A stretch of 64,000 nucleotides of DNA from Pholiota molesta (Eukaryota > Basidiomycota > Agaricomycetes > Agaricales > Strophariaceae), in assembly GCA_014925825.1 (NCBI GenBank), contig JACGCK010000075.1, positions 124,001 to 188,000 on the forward strand, written 5' to 3'. The position numbers were made by a program, and so were the translations under genes. Shown piece after piece: positions 42,884 to 54,700 of this stretch; position 1 is the stretch's first letter, and each line of letters starts with the position of its first letter. The notes under the pieces are model-generated. The model did not search any database. It was not told the DNA's origin and saw only the letters and a list, made by a program, of their open reading frames with translations.

Positions 42884-43409
42884 GCTCTGCTTCCCTGCAG
42901 AGAGATGCAAAGTTCGCCAAAGAGGTTTTGGAAGTTATAGGATACAACAAGGTTGTGCAGATGCCTACCGAGACCACCATGCAAGGGCCTCCTATTGGGC
43001 AACTCAAAGGGCTTGAGGAGGTCAATATGACGGAGATGACGGATGCCTTCTTGACTGCAACTGTCCTCGCTACTGTCGCGCATGGAAAGACTAGGATTTT
43101 TGGGCATCGCGAATCAGCGAGTCAAGGAATATAATTGCATCCAGGCGATGATTGATGAACTCGGTATGTCATGTTCTGGTAAAAAAAAAATTCCTTCGAC
43201 GATTCTCATTGCGTTATTCTAGCCAAATTTGGCATTGAGACGAACGAGCTTGACGATGGATGGCCATGAAATCATTGGAAAGCCCGGCTGAAGAAGGGTG
43301 TCAGCGTCCATTGTCACGACGATCATCTTGTGGCTATGGCGTTCAGTGTCTTCAGGAGAAGAGATGTGTTTTGAGAAGACGTGGTGGGATGATCTCCAGA
43401 ACAAGGTTT
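42884..43409 (+). pseudogene. ARO1: Fragment of the pentafunctional AROM gene, EPSP-synthase domain
   Basis: Reads [38 protein letters not shown] and [20 protein letters not shown], then after one frame change [17 protein letters not shown]. An intron (GTATGT at about 43162 to CTAG near 43222) leads to AKFGIETNELDDG, and after another break GVSVHCHDDHLVAMAFSV and KTWWDDLQNK. These are the C-terminal blocks of the 5-enolpyruvylshikimate-3-phosphate synthase domain of fungal AROM, which acts in aromatic amino acid synthesis. About 170 of the ~1,500 or more residues usual for AROM remain, with at least two frame breaks, so this is a non-functional relic. A retained intron again indicates DNA-level copying. 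The sequence after 43409 no longer fits AROM. Confidence 0.8.
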
Positions 43410-44269
43410 GTGGCTGGTCAATTCCATTAGTGCGGTTCTAATTGTAACTATTTTCCCTTCTGTAGATTTGCAGTGCACTCCATTTTGCGCGGAGGCGACC
43501 AGGAACCATTCCTCGAACAAGGATTCCCAGCGAAGCGGAGCCGGAACCGTACGAGAACTTTGCGCACCAGCACGAGGACGTCCGCGTCTGCGTCATTGAT
43601 GGTGTGCAATTCGGCGAACTCGCAGAATTCTGTGACTTGGAGTTCAATGTGCGTGTTGGAAAAAGTCACCCGCGCTGCTATCCGGTCCTAGGTATTGAAC
43701 TGTCTTTTACTCATTCCTCACTATCGCGCTCAGCACCTTTTGCACAGTATACCCTATAGCCAGCATGCATCGCCCTTGCGGTCCGCACACCTCGGGCCAT
43801 GACCTTGCGCATGTGGCATTTCTCTCCAAGGTGACGGTGAATGACTCAGACTTGCGCAGGGCCCGTCCAGAACCCTTTACGTAAACATGCAAAACCGGCG
43901 CCACATCACGAAAAACGACAATATCTCTAGAGAAATCCTGGTGTCTCTAAAAGACATCTAGAGACACCAAGAGCACTAAAAGACCTCAGAGACAGAAAGA
44001 TCTCTAGAGTTACGTGATCATCGACATGATTTACCCAGGTGTCTTTGAGTGTCTCTGGGAGTCCTCTGGGTTGCCTCTGGGAGTCCCTCAAAACTGTTTG
44101 GAAGTCTATTGGATTGCTCTCAGAAGCATCCTTCCCATCCTCAATCTTTGGTGCTTTGCTTAGAATAAATGGTCAAATGTAATAATAAAACATAATATAT
44201 TATAAGGCAGAGGCTACTACTCTAATATTCTAAGTAATCTGTACTAGGGTCATAATTTACTGCCCACCC
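43410..44269. other. Fragment of unknown origin, then inverted-repeat-rich gap
   Basis: A plus frame at about 43467-43690 (HQHEDVRVCVIDGVQFGELA) follows an acceptor-like CTGTAG and may be another gene scrap joined to the AROM piece. From 43915 to 44110 short motifs TCTCTAGAG and GTGTCTCT recur in both orientations. No gene seen beyond that. Confidence 0.35.
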
Positions 44270-45230
44270 TCATACATCCCCACTGCTGTCTTCACATGTG
44301 CCCACACGCCGTCGCGTCGTTGTGCCGTCGCGTCGTTGCGCCGTCGCGTTGTCGCAACGTCGCGCGTCGTCGTCGTCGTCGCATTGTTGCGCATCGTCGT
44401 CATTGCGCCGTCGCGTCATTGGCTGCGGCAGAGAGGCAGGCGCGCCGCGGCGCGGTTCGAGCACGCTGGTTTGTCGTGGTGACGTGGAAGCGCACGGACC
44501 AACTGGGTGCGCAGCGACGTGGTTTGAGCACACCGCCTCGTCGTGGTGATGTGGCAGTGCACGGACCAGCTGCACGGCGGGGGCGGGAACCCCACAGCGG
44601 CGGGGCACGGCGGATGCGAGGCAAACGGGCGGCGGTGCGTCACGGGAGGGTGATGTGGCGGGTGGTGGGCGGCGTCGTCGTGTGCAAGCGCCGCGGGAGG
44701 GTGACGTGGCGGGGTGGGCGGGGTGGTGGCCGTCGTCGTCATGTGCGGGCGTCGTGGGCGTCGCGAGCGTCAAGGGAGGGTACGTGGCGGGTGGAGGGCG
44801 GCGTCGTCGTGGGTGGGTGACGTGGTGACGGCGGGTGGGCATCGAAGTGGCGACGTGGCGGGGGATGGGTGTTGCGGGGCGGGCGACGTGGTGGTGGACG
44901 ACGGCAGTGGTGGCCGGACGTGGCGACGTGGTGGGTGGTGGCCGTCGTCGTCATTTGCGCTGCGATTCCTCGTCGCCGTGAAAGGAAGCTGTGGGGAGGG
45001 GGTGGTGTCAGCGGCACACAACAATGGAGGCGTATGGGGCGTACTTGGTGGGTCTCCCGCTCCCGGGTCTCCCCTTGCTGTCTCCTCCCCTTCCAACGTC
45101 GTCGTTGTGTTGCCGCGTCGTGTCCATGGTTGTCCGTGGTCGAGGTGGCGTCGTGGCAGCGAGGGGGTGAGTTGAGGCTGGTGGTGGTAGTGGTAGGAGC
45201 GAAGCGAGGAAAGGACATGGAAAATATTCT
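44270..45230. repeat. GC-rich low-complexity block
   Basis: Dominated by GTCG, GGCGG and GACGTGG words in irregular tandem; all six frames stay open for long stretches, which is a composition effect. No gene supported. Confidence 0.6.
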
Positions 45231-45288
45231 AAGTCCCGCGCCCTATAGAATTAATAGTATATAGTACATTTTGTGTCAACATTTAACT

Positions 45289-45369
45289 GCCCTATGGCTT
45301 AGTTGGTAATGCGCCTTGTTCTTAGTACACTCCACGTGATGTCGTTCGTTCGAATCTCGTCAAGTGCAC
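45289..45369 (+). other. tRNA-like sequence with A and B boxes (tRNA relic or SINE head)
   Basis: TGGCTTAGTTGG fits the Pol III A box and GTTCGAATC the B box, about 50 bp apart, with TTCTTAG in between like a Lys(CTT) anticodon loop. The acceptor and T stems do not pair well, so it is not a functional tRNA. Confidence 0.4.
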
Positions 45370-45818
45370 TATTTTTCCAAGGTCGCGTCAGGGGCGTGAG
45401 AATTACCTAGCAAGCTGAAAGTACTTTCGGTGTAATTTTCCGCTTTCTACACTTTCTAAGCTTTGGGAAATGTTTGTATTGTGTTCGTACGTCTGTAAGT
45501 AAGGGCTAAAGGGATTACTGATCTCTGAGCAATTAAGTACAGACCTAAGAACTACATTGAATAGAAAGTAAAACTAAAGATGCTCTGAGAGCATACTAGG
45601 ATGCTCTGCAGTGCTTAGCCATGCTTTGGCGTCTCTGGCATATACCTGGCTTACCTGGCTTGGCTTTAGGGCAAAGGCGTTTTTCGTGATGCATGATAGT
45701 AGTACCATCCCTTGTTTTCATCAGTTACTTTCCACCACCCAGTCCATGGGCACCATACTCGCTCATGGTGGCAAAAAAATAGCTATCTTTGTTGTTCTAT
45801 CCCTTGCCCTTCTGCTCA

Positions 45819-46350
45819 TGGCTGAAATTACATGCGTCACTGGATGTGGAAGGACGTTCGTAGAAAACAAACACCTATCTCGACACAAAAAAACTTGCCA
45901 ACACGTTCAGCAGCATCAACAAAAGTCTAGGGAGGCTCGCAAAGAGGGTAGGCATACTCATGGCCTCAAGGACATTCCAACACTTCTGGATCGAAAGAAG
46001 CGGTTGCAGGTGAGAAATTTCGTTTAGAGAGGCCAATTTGTGTTCTAAACATCAATACTCAGATGGCCCTCGCTGCTGCTAGTGCAGTGGAAGGCTCTCT
46101 CGACCACCTCCTAGAATCAGCTCTAGAAACGCCTGCAGCTGCTGGACCCTCCAATAATCAAAGCCAAGTTCATGATGGACCCTTGGTATCTGACAGCTAT
46201 ATGGATATTGACTTTGAAGCTGGAACATCGAATGCACAACCACCACATACCGAAGGCATGGATGCTGGACCTACGCAAATTCCAGTAGAGCTTCCAATTC
46301 TTACTAGAAGTGGACGTCCACGGCGCAACTACCAGAGGCCTCAGTGGGGC
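45819..46350 (+). pseudogene. Plavaka-like N-terminus, truncated
   Basis: From the ATG at about 45819 the protein starts with a zinc-finger-like pattern (CVTGCGRTFVENKHLSRHKK, then TC), followed by a basic region. An intron from about 46008 (GTGAGA) to CAG at 46062 leads to MALAAASAVEGSLDHLLESA, a linker and RSGRPRRNYQRPQ. A finger at the very start and an RSGRPxRxxxxP block about 160 residues later are features I associate with Plavaka transposase N-termini. The frame then runs into simple repeats and ends at 46542, with nothing of the catalytic part, so this is a relic. Confidence 0.5.
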
Positions 46351-46359
46351 ACAGGAAAA

Positions 46360-46535
46360 AAGCCGTGCCACGTCTGTGCCATCTGTGCCATGGAGGACAT
46401 CGTCTGTGCATGTCTGTACTGTGTCTGTGCGCGCTGTTTGTGTCTGTGCGCGCTGTCTGTGCACCGTCGGCATGTCTGTGCATGGTCTGTAATCAATGCT
46501 TGTGCATCGTCTGTGTACGTCTGTGCACCTTGGTA
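46360..46535 (+). repeat. Degenerate simple repeat
   Basis: Irregular iterations of GTCTGTGC/CATCTGTGC at the break point of the Plavaka-like fragment. Confidence 0.75.
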
Positions 46536-46659
46536 TACCTGAAATATCTCCCATTCTCCTCTCTCATTTATTATTAACTACAAGCTCTTGACAGAAGAAA
46601 ATTGTATTGGTAGTACTTTGCCTACATCTTTCTATAGCTATTTTAAAAATTTATAAAGC

Positions 46660-49600
46660 TTAGACTTTTCTTTTTTTGATGGGTTTGGGCCGTGGTTTGG
46701 GCTGTGGCTTGTGTTCAACTGGAGCCTTAGGCTTGGGTGGATTCAAAATAAAGTGTGGCCCGCGCTGTATATAAGATGATACATTGTAAGTAATAAGTAA
46801 ATTTCCAAAGAAAAGAAAGTGCCCATACCTCTAGTTCACCATCAGATCCTTCACGATCCTCATGGTCCCATTGCTGGGGCAAACCCGCATATGGATTCCA
46901 GTCTTGATGCTCTCCAGCATCAAGACCCCACTGGTAATGTCCTGCAATGCCTGCACGCGCCGATTTTTCGAACATCTCCTCTTCAAGGCGTGCCAAGGAT
47001 TCCTTTTCGACATCAACATCGGTATTCAGGGGTGGGTCCACACCAAATTGAACGTTCCATGCTTGTTCAAGCAGCTTGTGTTCGCTCAACGATTGGTATT
47101 TCGGGGTGGACTTGAGTTGCGCGGCAATGTAAATGGTGTAGGCATGAGCAATTGGCAATAGTCCCAACCAAAGATGTCGAAGTTTCTTGTCTTTGTGGGT
47201 AATGTGATGATCAAACCAATTCGAAACTTGAGCGCATTCAACGATTGAAATTGGGCCCACATATGACACGAGTGTTGAGGTAAGTGGCTGTTTAGATTTT
47301 TCGAGGTATGATTTTGCAGGTATAAATTCATCTTTGACATCATCCGGAGTCAGAAGCGCCATAAGGATGGCCTTGTGAGGTGAAAGGATGTCATCAATCA
47401 AGGGGGAATATGGAATCGAAGATGGGTCGGCCAAAATGTCTTCAGCACCTTTAACCTCGTGTGCATGTTTCCATTTCCCGAGCTAAACCATTGAATTAAA
47501 TTAGAGGTAGGAAATAGATATAATTACTTACTCGGATTACACGTCTGCCTTGGCGATCCATCCATAGTGAGTCCGTCAAATCCTTCACATTCACCAAGGA
47601 TATTTGGCCAGCGCTGATATTATCATTCAAATAGATGTTGTTTCTCCACCATTGAACAATCCATGAGTCCTGTTGTTTGAGAATAAGCCGGACTGGATAC
47701 CAGAACTCTCCATTACGAGCAAGCACACTACGGCCAGCCCTTCAAATCATAATTTAGCCTATAAATAGATTTAAAAAAGTTACAGACACACCACAGACGC
47801 TCTGGTAATGGTTTTTTCATTCTGGTACGCTCTTCCATCAGTCTGAGGCAATATGATTATAAGTTAGGGATAATATTAAGCAAATGAAAGAACTTACTTT
47901 CGATTAGATGCATGTTTTCCAGCTTGTCGTGGAAGTCGATAGAATGGATTACAGTCATCACAAGTAAAGGGTTCTTCTTCTTGAAGACTACTTGCCCTTC
48001 CTTCGCGCTGACATGCAATATGAGACCATTTCTTGCATTCATCACATTGAATAGCTTCTCCAGATATCTTTGGATTATAAAGCATATTTCCATTGCCTGA
48101 TACTCCACAGCGGCAATTCAATTCAAACAGTGAATCCGGGAGTGAGTCTGTAATAGCAATAGATTTCGCCGGTGATGCAGGACGAGATGGGGGCAGAGAA
48201 TTTGTTGGTGATGCAGGATGAGATGGGGTGGGAGAAATGTATGTTTTAGGTGGTGCAAGATTTTCAGATGGAATTTCCTCGTCTTCTGACTCAGGAGAAT
48301 CTGGTGTAGAATCAGAGAAATTGTTGAGCTGTTTGGGTGCATCTTTGGAGATATATTCGATGGTTTGTGCAGTACGAGGGTTGTTAAGCCAGAACCGATC
48401 CTTTGATTTCATCTGGACAAATCCAGTGGCTTTGTACGACACTGTAGGTAGCTTTTCGAGACCTTTATTGGGGATATGAATCGAAAATCGTTTGGAGAGA
48501 GCCTGTTTACGTGACTTGTAAAATATGTCCTGAGCTTTGACACCACCTCGAAGAATATAAAAAGCCTGGTAGACCGAATATCCCTTGGGAAGATTCAGTT
48601 CTGCTCTGATCATATGTGTACTGAATGTCGCATTAGGTTCTTCAACTGCGAACCCATCATGCTTTGTACCATCATAAGTGAATATTCGCTTTTTGTCATC
48701 AGAAGCAAAGCGAGCAATCCAATGATTGCGGTTTTCATTGATGAGTGCATACCCCAGAAGATCGTAAATTATACCAGAGTGTTTTGCAGCAGCAGGTGTA
48801 TCCGGAAGCAGAGTTTCAGGAAAATTCCAGATCGTAGATGCCCCATCGTCGGTACCAATTTCGACAGAATAAAAAATAGGAATGGATGTAACAAGTGATC
48901 TGTAATCCTTGCGAGTTCCAGAACAAATTGGTACGCCTTCACGGGTGCGCCAGCATGATCGTGCAGATGTGGGAGTCTTTTCAATCGAAAGCATATCAGC
49001 AAAATAATCTGAGAAGCTTCCCATAAAATCTTCGTGGTCAGAGGGACTAATTTGATGAAGTCGGCATCGAATTGGGGGGTTGGGTAGCTCGATATGACGT
49101 CCTCCAGTTTTTTCTGAGCCAGAACACATCCGAACCTCTGAAAAAAGAAGTTCAAAAAGGCCAATAGGACGATATGATGTCTTAGAATCATCCTCGAGGA
49201 TTAAGCTGGTAAACCAGACCTAATATTTTTTAATTCAAATATCCGTCCATTTGAAATAAAGAAAATCCATACCAAAAGCGACTCAAATGAGTTCATTTTC
49301 TTGATTATTTTCTTCTCTACAAGCATTGCACGCAGAGAGTCTCTTTGCATCGCGAGATTTTTGGTGATGTTTGGCTCATCAGGGTTGAGTGTAGCACGAA
49401 GTTCAAGGTGCGAATAAAGCTGACGAAATCCAGAATCTGATGGAAGCGATGTAAAGAGTGGTGAAAGCTGGTCAAAGAATTTTGAAAGCCCCAGATAGAG
49501 AAACTGGAGTGTGGTATCCATGTAGCATGAATTTCCTTTCCACTGATAGGCTGGTGGGCCAAGAATAATTTTGTCAATTACTGGAGCGTCTTTTTTCTTC

Positions 49601-50530
49601 TTGACCACGTTCTTTTTATCTTTCATCAGCTCTTTGACAGTGTCGGGAGGGCGTCCGTCGTTTTTCTTCCGCTTTTTGTTCTCTGGATTATCGGCTCTTG
49701 AAGGTTTCGTTGTGCCCAGCTTTTCTGCAAGTACCTTCCAAGGCTCTGCTGTACCATATCGGATTGGTTGCCCTTCTGAAAGACACTATCAAAAAGGGCA
49801 AATCAAAAATAATAAAATACCTACTAATAGCTGCCTCATATAAGCGCTCATAGTGGAAGCAAAACTTATACAATGAATACATCCCTTCAATAAAGAGATG
49901 ATCATGGCCACAAGCACTGTACAGCTTCCAATGCATTGATTCTTCGGCATTCGTGGTAGCTGGTATAGAGTTCCAAAGCTCGATGTCCATCTTGCGTTCT
50001 GACTCGAAAAGCATTGGGGAATGTGAGGGGCGTCTCCACCATTCCATCCAAGGTTTGAGTTTCGGAAAGTCTTGGACAATTAGTTTAGCTTGTGCTCGGA
50101 ACTCATCTGAATCAGCAAGATCAAGCAGAGAGAGTGCACGCGCTTTGAATTCTTCAGCCATATGTGGGGGAACTGCTGCACTCATTCTGCTTACGCGTGT
50201 CACCCCAGCTCGGTAGTGCTCACGGCATCCTCGAAGTAAGTGTTCTGCAGAAACCTGGAGTTCCTGATGTGTGCGGTTGTTACCCGGGCGCTGTGTCCAG
50301 AATGTTATGAATGCCTTGATAAATCCTAGTTGTTCCGCATCGCTGAAGTCCATAACCTAAGTAGAGTAATAGATAAGATTGTTGTAAGATTGGTTTTACA
50401 AATCTTAGACATAAAATGATGACTTACCCCTGCAAATAGTTCATCAACAACTGTTATCTCTCTTTTTTCAGCCTCTCGAGAAATGCTGAGCAAAACAGCA
50501 TAGAAATGAAGGTGAAAGTGGTCGGCACTA
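46660..50530 (-). CDS. Transposase-like / USP protease-like / PHD-finger protein, 5' truncated
   Basis: Minus-strand exons join without internal stops. The first visible exon (50530-50425) begins mid-protein: DHFHLHFYAVLLSISREAEK. Next is a helical part with HYRAGVTRVSRMSAAVPPHM and the block ELWNSIPATTNAEESMHWKL, resembling the C-terminal side of DDE (MULE-type) transposases. After a basic linker (NKKRKKNDGRPPDTVKEL) comes a USP-type Cys box, WKGNSCYMDTTLQFLYL, and about 290 residues on a His box, NHWIARFASDDKKRIFTYDG. A Ser/Pro linker leads to a PHD-like finger (C-x-C, C-x2-C-x4-H-x2-C, C-x2-C). The end has WWRNNIYLNDNISAGQIS, an acidic part and a basic tail PKPIKKRKV. It may bind chromatin and cleave ubiquitin-like chains during transposition; this is inference. 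The 5' part is lost at the KDZ element border. Confidence 0.65.
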
Positions 50531-51525
50531 CACCTAAGGTTCCCACCCTATCCGGCATATAAGCGGACATGATCGCATCATTACAAACATGTCCGTAAGC
50601 GTTCTTTTCCCTCATATTGCTTACCCGTGGAGACTGGGCTCAATACCGTTGGCCTTTGTCGAATTTCCCCCTCACCGGCTACCTTCTTCCGCGGCCCCGT
50701 CCACACCGTCATTCCCGTGCTCTCGGCTCCTTCCGACAACTGTACAGTTGCTGCCGGCTGCCGTTCCGCCTCGTCCCGTGTGTCCTCCCGCTCTGCCCCG
50801 CCGCCGCCCCCGCTGTCCCCCCCATGTCCCCCCGCCTTCCCCCGCCGCCGCCGCCGCCCACCCCACGCCCTCCCCCCCACACAACCTTTGTCCCACAATG
50901 CCTGGCGCACGGTAGTTGCTTCCCCTCCGCCTATTCCCAAGTGTCCTCCCGCTCGGCCCCGCCATCCCCTCTTGCCATCCCCCCTCCGCGCGCCCTCCCG
51001 CCCCGTCTTCCACACAACTTTCACCCACAATGCCTGGCGCACTCTCTCATTCCCATTGACATCCTCCTCGCCCTTCACACAGTCTCTCTCGGTGCTGGCG
51101 CCCGTCTACCTCGTTCCAAACCACCTCTTACCACCGGCACCCAGAGTTGGCTGCCAGCTCATGGCCAAGTCTGCTCGTTGTTTGCTCCAGCCAGCCGCTC
51201 ATGACCTCCATTCACTCGACGCCCTTCAACAGATCAAACCGCTGCCATTCTCCCTCATTCACTACCCGCTGGCGGACGTTACACATCCCTATCATTGACC
51301 TACAATCGTCCATCGTGCTTTCGGCCCCCTGTCTCGCCCTCTGCCTGGCCTTTGGCCGCTGTCGCTCCTGCCGCCGCCGCCTGCGTTGCCCCGCCAGCCA
51401 TTATTCGAACCATCTTTCTGAATATGGTAATTTTGCTATCTTATCAATCATGCGCATGTGCTGATGCGCCGAAACTCGCTAGTGTCTGCTCCCGCCCACC
51501 CCCTGCTCCACCTGATGTGAACATC
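50531..51525 (+). repeat. KDZ left terminal inverted repeat
   Basis: Matches 60470-61332 in reverse complement with several indels. The left copy holds additional tandem copies of a unit containing CACAATGCCTGGCGCAC. Proline-rich frames across it are mirrored in the right repeat and are not genes. Confidence 0.8.
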
Positions 51526-51797
51526 GCTCCCCCATATGGCTTTGATGCAATATCCAACTCCCGAGTTAGGTACGCGCATCATCGAAACACGTGTAATGGT
51601 CTCCTGATCCCCATTTCCAGCACTGCCCGGCCCCTATCTCATTCCACATGGTTCGCAGTGAAGCGGCCGTTTTAGACTGGTATGTGGGCATGTCCGAACC
51701 ACGTGTCTTGATAGACTAACCCGCCTTTTTCGGCCCTCGTAGCGCCCACCTTCCTCCTGCCTTGTCCCCGATCCGGCCGTGTCAGACATCCCTTTCC

Positions 51798-54700
51798 ATG
51801 GGGAAGCAAGGCCTCTCGAAGGGCGTGAAGATTCATTATGGGAACTCGTGTCTCAGGGGAGGAAGAGGCAAAGTGGTCTCGACGACAGCCAATCGAACAC
51901 TCGCACAGATAGAAAAGGAACGGGTTAAGCATACATACGAGATCAGTGGTGGGTCTTCTCCGCTCCGCAGATCTGCTGAATTTTCATTAACTTCTAACTA
52001 TCTAGTCCTCAGCTGGGCTGCCCGGCAGGCCCTTCTCATCCCCTCAGATGCTGGTGGCACCGATGGGGATGTCGACATGGCTGGTCCGGTCGAACCATCT
52101 GCCGACGATGATGATGATCACTGGGAAGATGAGGAGTTTTTCGGCCTCACGGCATTACCCCCAGGAGAGGAAGGATTCCTGCAGAGCCATGCAGGTGGCG
52201 AAGCTATTCTTCAAGATATCATGGACGGAATGAGCCATTCGTACGTGCCACTTCCCTTCTGATGCCACATCCTAACCTCATATGCAGTAAACGATATGAC
52301 ACGCATACACGCAAGGATCGAGTTCAGCGATGCATGAACGCATGGAAGCTCCAGATCCCACAGCTTGCCATCAAATACTTGGAATGGAAGGAACACGGGG
52401 TCGAGCAATTACAATTTGAGGCACCATGGGATATTGAGGTGATCAATTTCGGAAGTAAGTGGTACATTTGCTCCGTAGAAACTAGCTCATATTTTCTGCA
52501 TCAGACCGAGGCTGTCGCCAATTCCAGCACGCCCCCGATGTCATGTTCGTAAATGAGACCTTGGTACGGAATGGCTTCCTTGGCGTATCGCCGGATCGGC
52601 CCTCTCTCGCTATCTCCATTGAACTTCTAGAGATTTACCGCCAACTCCGCCGGGTCTGTCCGCGCCTGAGCCTAGATGCTCTAAGTCGCGCCCTGTGCCA
52701 TATTCATCGAGTAAGTCCTCTTTTTACATTGTATTCATTAATTCTGATGTGAAACTCAAGCTACCTCGTCAACCCTACCTTGCGGATCAAATCAGCTCAG
52801 CCTACGACTGTTATCTCGAACTCCAGCGTCATATTCAAGCACGACATGCCGAGGCATTGGGACGAGACAGTGACTGGGCGCCTCAAAATGTCTGCGCACC
52901 CTGTATGTACAAGACCGTTGATGAACCGCCCCTCAAATTCAGCTTCCTTGCCGCGATGGATGGCAACAACTCTCTCAAGCTCGTGGACAGTACTTACCGA
53001 TCGGGATCGGTCAGGCATGATGACCGCATGTCTTCGTCGCCGCGATGGATCTCCCCGGAAGCCGTGAATGTCTTCAAGGACGAAGTCAACAAAAAGTGAG
53101 TACTGCGGGCATCGCGTCGCAGGCCTCCTAATCTCAGTCCTCCCTTCTCTTAGCCACCCGCACCACCATCTGCTACACCCTCATCCTCCGCTACTGCTCC
53201 ACCCCAACCCGATCCCTCGAGTGTGATCTCGAAGAAGACAGCACACTTCCCGATGCCGATACCAACACTGAAGATGTCGCGTGGCTCAACGTCACTGAAA
53301 TTGATGAGCTCGCGCAATGTGTAAACGCGTGTGTCGAACGCTGGCGAGCTGCCGGGCCCGAAGCTCGCAAGAAGATGTTCGCCCTATTCGCTATTGCAGG
53401 GATATTTTTGGCTGTATGCCGACATGGCCATGTACTCGTAATGTGCGATATGATTAGAAGCGGTGAACTGTAAGTGTTTTAATTCGTCTATTGAATCTTA
53501 GTGATAGTCTCGCAATAGCATGAAGTACCCTATTGCCATCATCGATCGCCTGTTGGCCCAATACGGATCAGACATATGCATGGGCTACGACATCATGTGC
53601 GCCTTCATCAAAACCCTTTCGCGCAGCGTTCTCGGGCCCAAGGTGGCTGCATTCCGTCTCCATGGTGTTGTGCCATCATTCCACGGCCACGCACATAACC
53701 GAGGATGTCAGCTCCACTGGCACCCCATGTATACGGAAGGCGTCGGCCTAGAAGACTTTGAAGAATGCGAGCGGACTTTTGCGAAGTCGAACGAGCTGGC
53801 GTCTGTTACACGCCTTGCTCTGCCCTATCATCGGGCCCAGCATATTGACGAACACTTTGCTTTTCATGACCAGGACAAGCACGCTGCATCCGGTAAGTTG
53901 TTCTCGCCCAATTCTTCAAAATATACCTCGTGTTCACGGTTTTAATAGGTAAATTTATATTCGAAAACTATCGCCAGGCACTCGATAAGATCCATTCGGA
54001 CTCCCATCAGCTTGCGGCACATGCGAGGCAGCTCAACACGACAGACGCCGACTATGAGAAATACCTGCAGGCCGAGCGAGAGTACCTTCACTCGCTCAAG
54101 ACTGAGCCGAAGGAAGTTCAGCAAGCTGTTGACTATATGGAAGTGCTGGCGAAGCTCACTTCAGCTAAGTACGTATATTTAAGTATTCCATTTTCTGGTG
54201 CTCATATATTTTAGACACCAATCAGACGCCGCCAGTGTTGCTTTCAAAAACCTCGATATCGGTATCGTTAATGGGTTCACTCGCAAACAAATCATCAATG
54301 TGAAGACCCGATACCGCACCACCTTCACGTATTACCAGCTCAAAGAAGAAGAGACGCGTCGATTCGAGGAAGAACACGGTATTGAAGAACGCTGGAAAGA
54401 GGACTCCGAAATCTACTGCAGCACCAGCAAGTTGCTTGCCGAACGATCCTATCGGCGTGCCGTCGACAACTTAGAACGCCTCGTTGTGCAGCGGTTGTTC
54501 GAGCTCACGAAATTGGGTATGAATGGTGTTGGTAAGTTATATTTATCACTCTTTCACTATTGCTAAATGTATTGCACAGGGTACAAGCTACGCGAGAAAA
54601 TCAGTAAGGCATTACGCACGGCGCAACTGCAATTCATGCAGCATTGAAGCACTACAACGAAGCAGCAGCATCACTCATCCCTCCCCGCGAGCCCATGACG

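Noticed and set aside
44270..45230. Long overlapping frames up to 190 codons on both strands
   Set aside because: GC-rich low complexity keeps all frames open; the predicted proteins are Arg/Pro/His runs with no domain.
45289..45369. Functional tRNA-Lys gene
   Set aside because: Acceptor, anticodon and T stems do not pair adequately even allowing an intron; kept only as a tRNA-like sequence.
50589..51464. Proline-rich proteins in the left KDZ repeat
   Set aside because: The same products appear on the opposite strand in the right repeat (60569-61274); they lie in terminal inverted repeat DNA and have no conserved domain.
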